A DNA stretch of 64,000 bases from Bacillota bacterium (GTDB taxonomy: Bacteria > Bacillota > UBA4882 > UBA10575), in contig JAAYIC010000014.1 of the NCBI GenBank assembly GCA_012735195.1, positions 62,001 to 126,000 of the forward strand, written 5' to 3'. Position numbers and translations under genes: made by a program. The notes under the pieces are model-generated. The model searched no databases. It was not told the origin of the DNA and saw nothing but the letters and a program-made list of their open reading frames with translations. Position 1 is the stretch's first letter; each line of letters begins with the position of its first letter. Below, one piece after another: positions 63,514-64,000 of this stretch.

Positions 63514-64000
63514 ATGAAACCGTCTTTACGTTTTGGGACCAATATCGGGCACTGGCTCTCCCAATCCACTCTGGACCGGAACTACCTGGCGGTCTATTTT
63601 ACCGAAGCGGATATAGAGCGAATCGCCTCCTGGGGAATGGACCATATCCGCCTTCCGGTGGATTACGCCCTTTTTGAACATGACGGAGATCCGTTCTCCT
63701 TTTCCGAGGAGGGGCTTTCCTGGATTGACCGGGCGGTTGAGTGGACCCGCCGGGCCGGGTTGTGGATGGTTTTGGACATGCATTGCCTGCCCGGTCACCA
63801 CTTTATGGTCACCGGCAGGTATAATCTCATCTGGGATGAGAATTCGCCACAGCACCAACGGGCGCTGGCAATCTGGACAATGCTGGCCCGCCGTTACCGC
63901 GGACAGGACCATGTGGTTTTGGAGATCCTGAATGAACCGGTGGCCAGGTTTGACGAGGAATGGAACGAATTGGCTGCCAAGCTGCATGCGGTGATCCGCG
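63514..64000 (+). CDS. Glycoside hydrolase family 5 enzyme (5' part; runs off the window)
   Basis: ATG at 63514 follows AAGGAGGG by five bases. The 162 visible codons show the GH5 start: FGTNIGHWLSQS, WGMDHIRLPVDYALFE near 46, AGLWMVLDMHCLPGHHF near 87 and VVLEILNEPVARFDEEW near 138, whose Asn-Glu pair holds the acid/base Glu. No signal peptide is present, so the enzyme would act in the cytoplasm on short oligosaccharides rather than on polymer. The nucleophile Glu lies beyond the edge. Substrate cannot be stated. Confidence 0.88.
   Translation, partial: MKPSLRFGTNIGHWLSQSTLDRNYLAVYFTEADIERIASWGMDHIRLPVDYALFEHDGDPFSFSEEGLSWIDRAVEWTRRAGLWMVLDMHCLPGHHFMVTGRYNLIWDENSPQHQRALAIWTMLARRYRGQDHVVLEILNEPVARFDEEWNELAAKLHAVIR

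Overview
The window looks like the chromosome of an endospore-forming Firmicute of fairly high GC. Spore genes are present (cwlD, yqfC-yqfD, an alpha/beta SASP), as are the Firmicute-type secDF-recJ-relA-dtd and phoH-pgpH-ybeY-dgkA blocks, a sigI/rsgI pair and many TTG/GTG starts behind strong AGGAGG sites. Against this Gram-positive set stand envelope genes expected of a two-membrane cell: a porin-like protein ending in Phe, an 889-residue protein with a barrel-like middle, a Wza-type polysaccharide export protein, and a small SLH/coiled-coil/C-terminal-anchor protein like the Omp-alpha tethers of Thermotoga. My inference is a diderm spore-former, perhaps of the Limnochordia/Hydrogenispora type; the species cannot be fixed from this sequence.

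Layout. 1-4.1 kb: surface barrel protein and a lipoprotein. 4.3-9.1 kb: secondary cell-wall polymer and S-layer anchoring genes (O-antigen ligase-like, csaB, tagA-like, yitT-like, SLH protein). 9.2-18.4 kb: hisD-hisB, pcrA, an AMIN/Amidase_3 hydrolase, a GlmL/MutL-like ATPase, rph-rdgB. 18.4-19.0 kb: tRNA-Pro and tRNA-Gly. 19.0-27.1 kb: small membrane ORF, secD-secF, uppP, recJ, relA, dtd. 27.1-27.7 kb: gene-free stretch with a 338-bp MITE-like imperfect palindrome. 27.7-30.8 kb: DUF4139 protein, an AT-rich HAD gene, tRNA-Leu followed by a 3' tRNA fragment, and an unknown small protein. 30.9-38.3 kb: murG, a lone ABC ATPase, a radical SAM enzyme, cwlD, the CCA/poly(A) enzyme, yqfC-yqfD. 38.4-48.1 kb: phoH, pgpH, ybeY, a DgkA-PAP2 fusion, sigI-rsgI, queA-tgt-yajC, thrC. 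48.1-52.4 kb: small membrane protein, lipoprotein, export protein, porin-like protein, SASP. 52.5-64 kb: zinc ribbon, aconitase, murC, ogt, two unrelated small-molecule and housekeeping groups (HAD, YpiB, nadE, fxsA, DUF523, comEB, NAD-type isocitrate dehydrogenase, cupin), a truncated TspO-like gene and the start of a GH5 glycosidase.

Three themes join the genes. One is envelope building: lipid II (murC, murG, uppP, DgkA-PAP2), polymer pyruvylation by CsaB for SLH binding, Sec export, and barrel proteins. The second is RNA and nucleotide upkeep (rph, rdgB, cca, queA/tgt, ybeY, relA, dtd, comEB). The third is non-coding: gene borders repeatedly carry alternating purine-pyrimidine tracts (CG/CA/TG/TA runs), degenerate GACGAG-type strings and related palindromes, which sometimes run into the ends of coding regions. 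No IS element, transposase, prophage or CRISPR array was seen.
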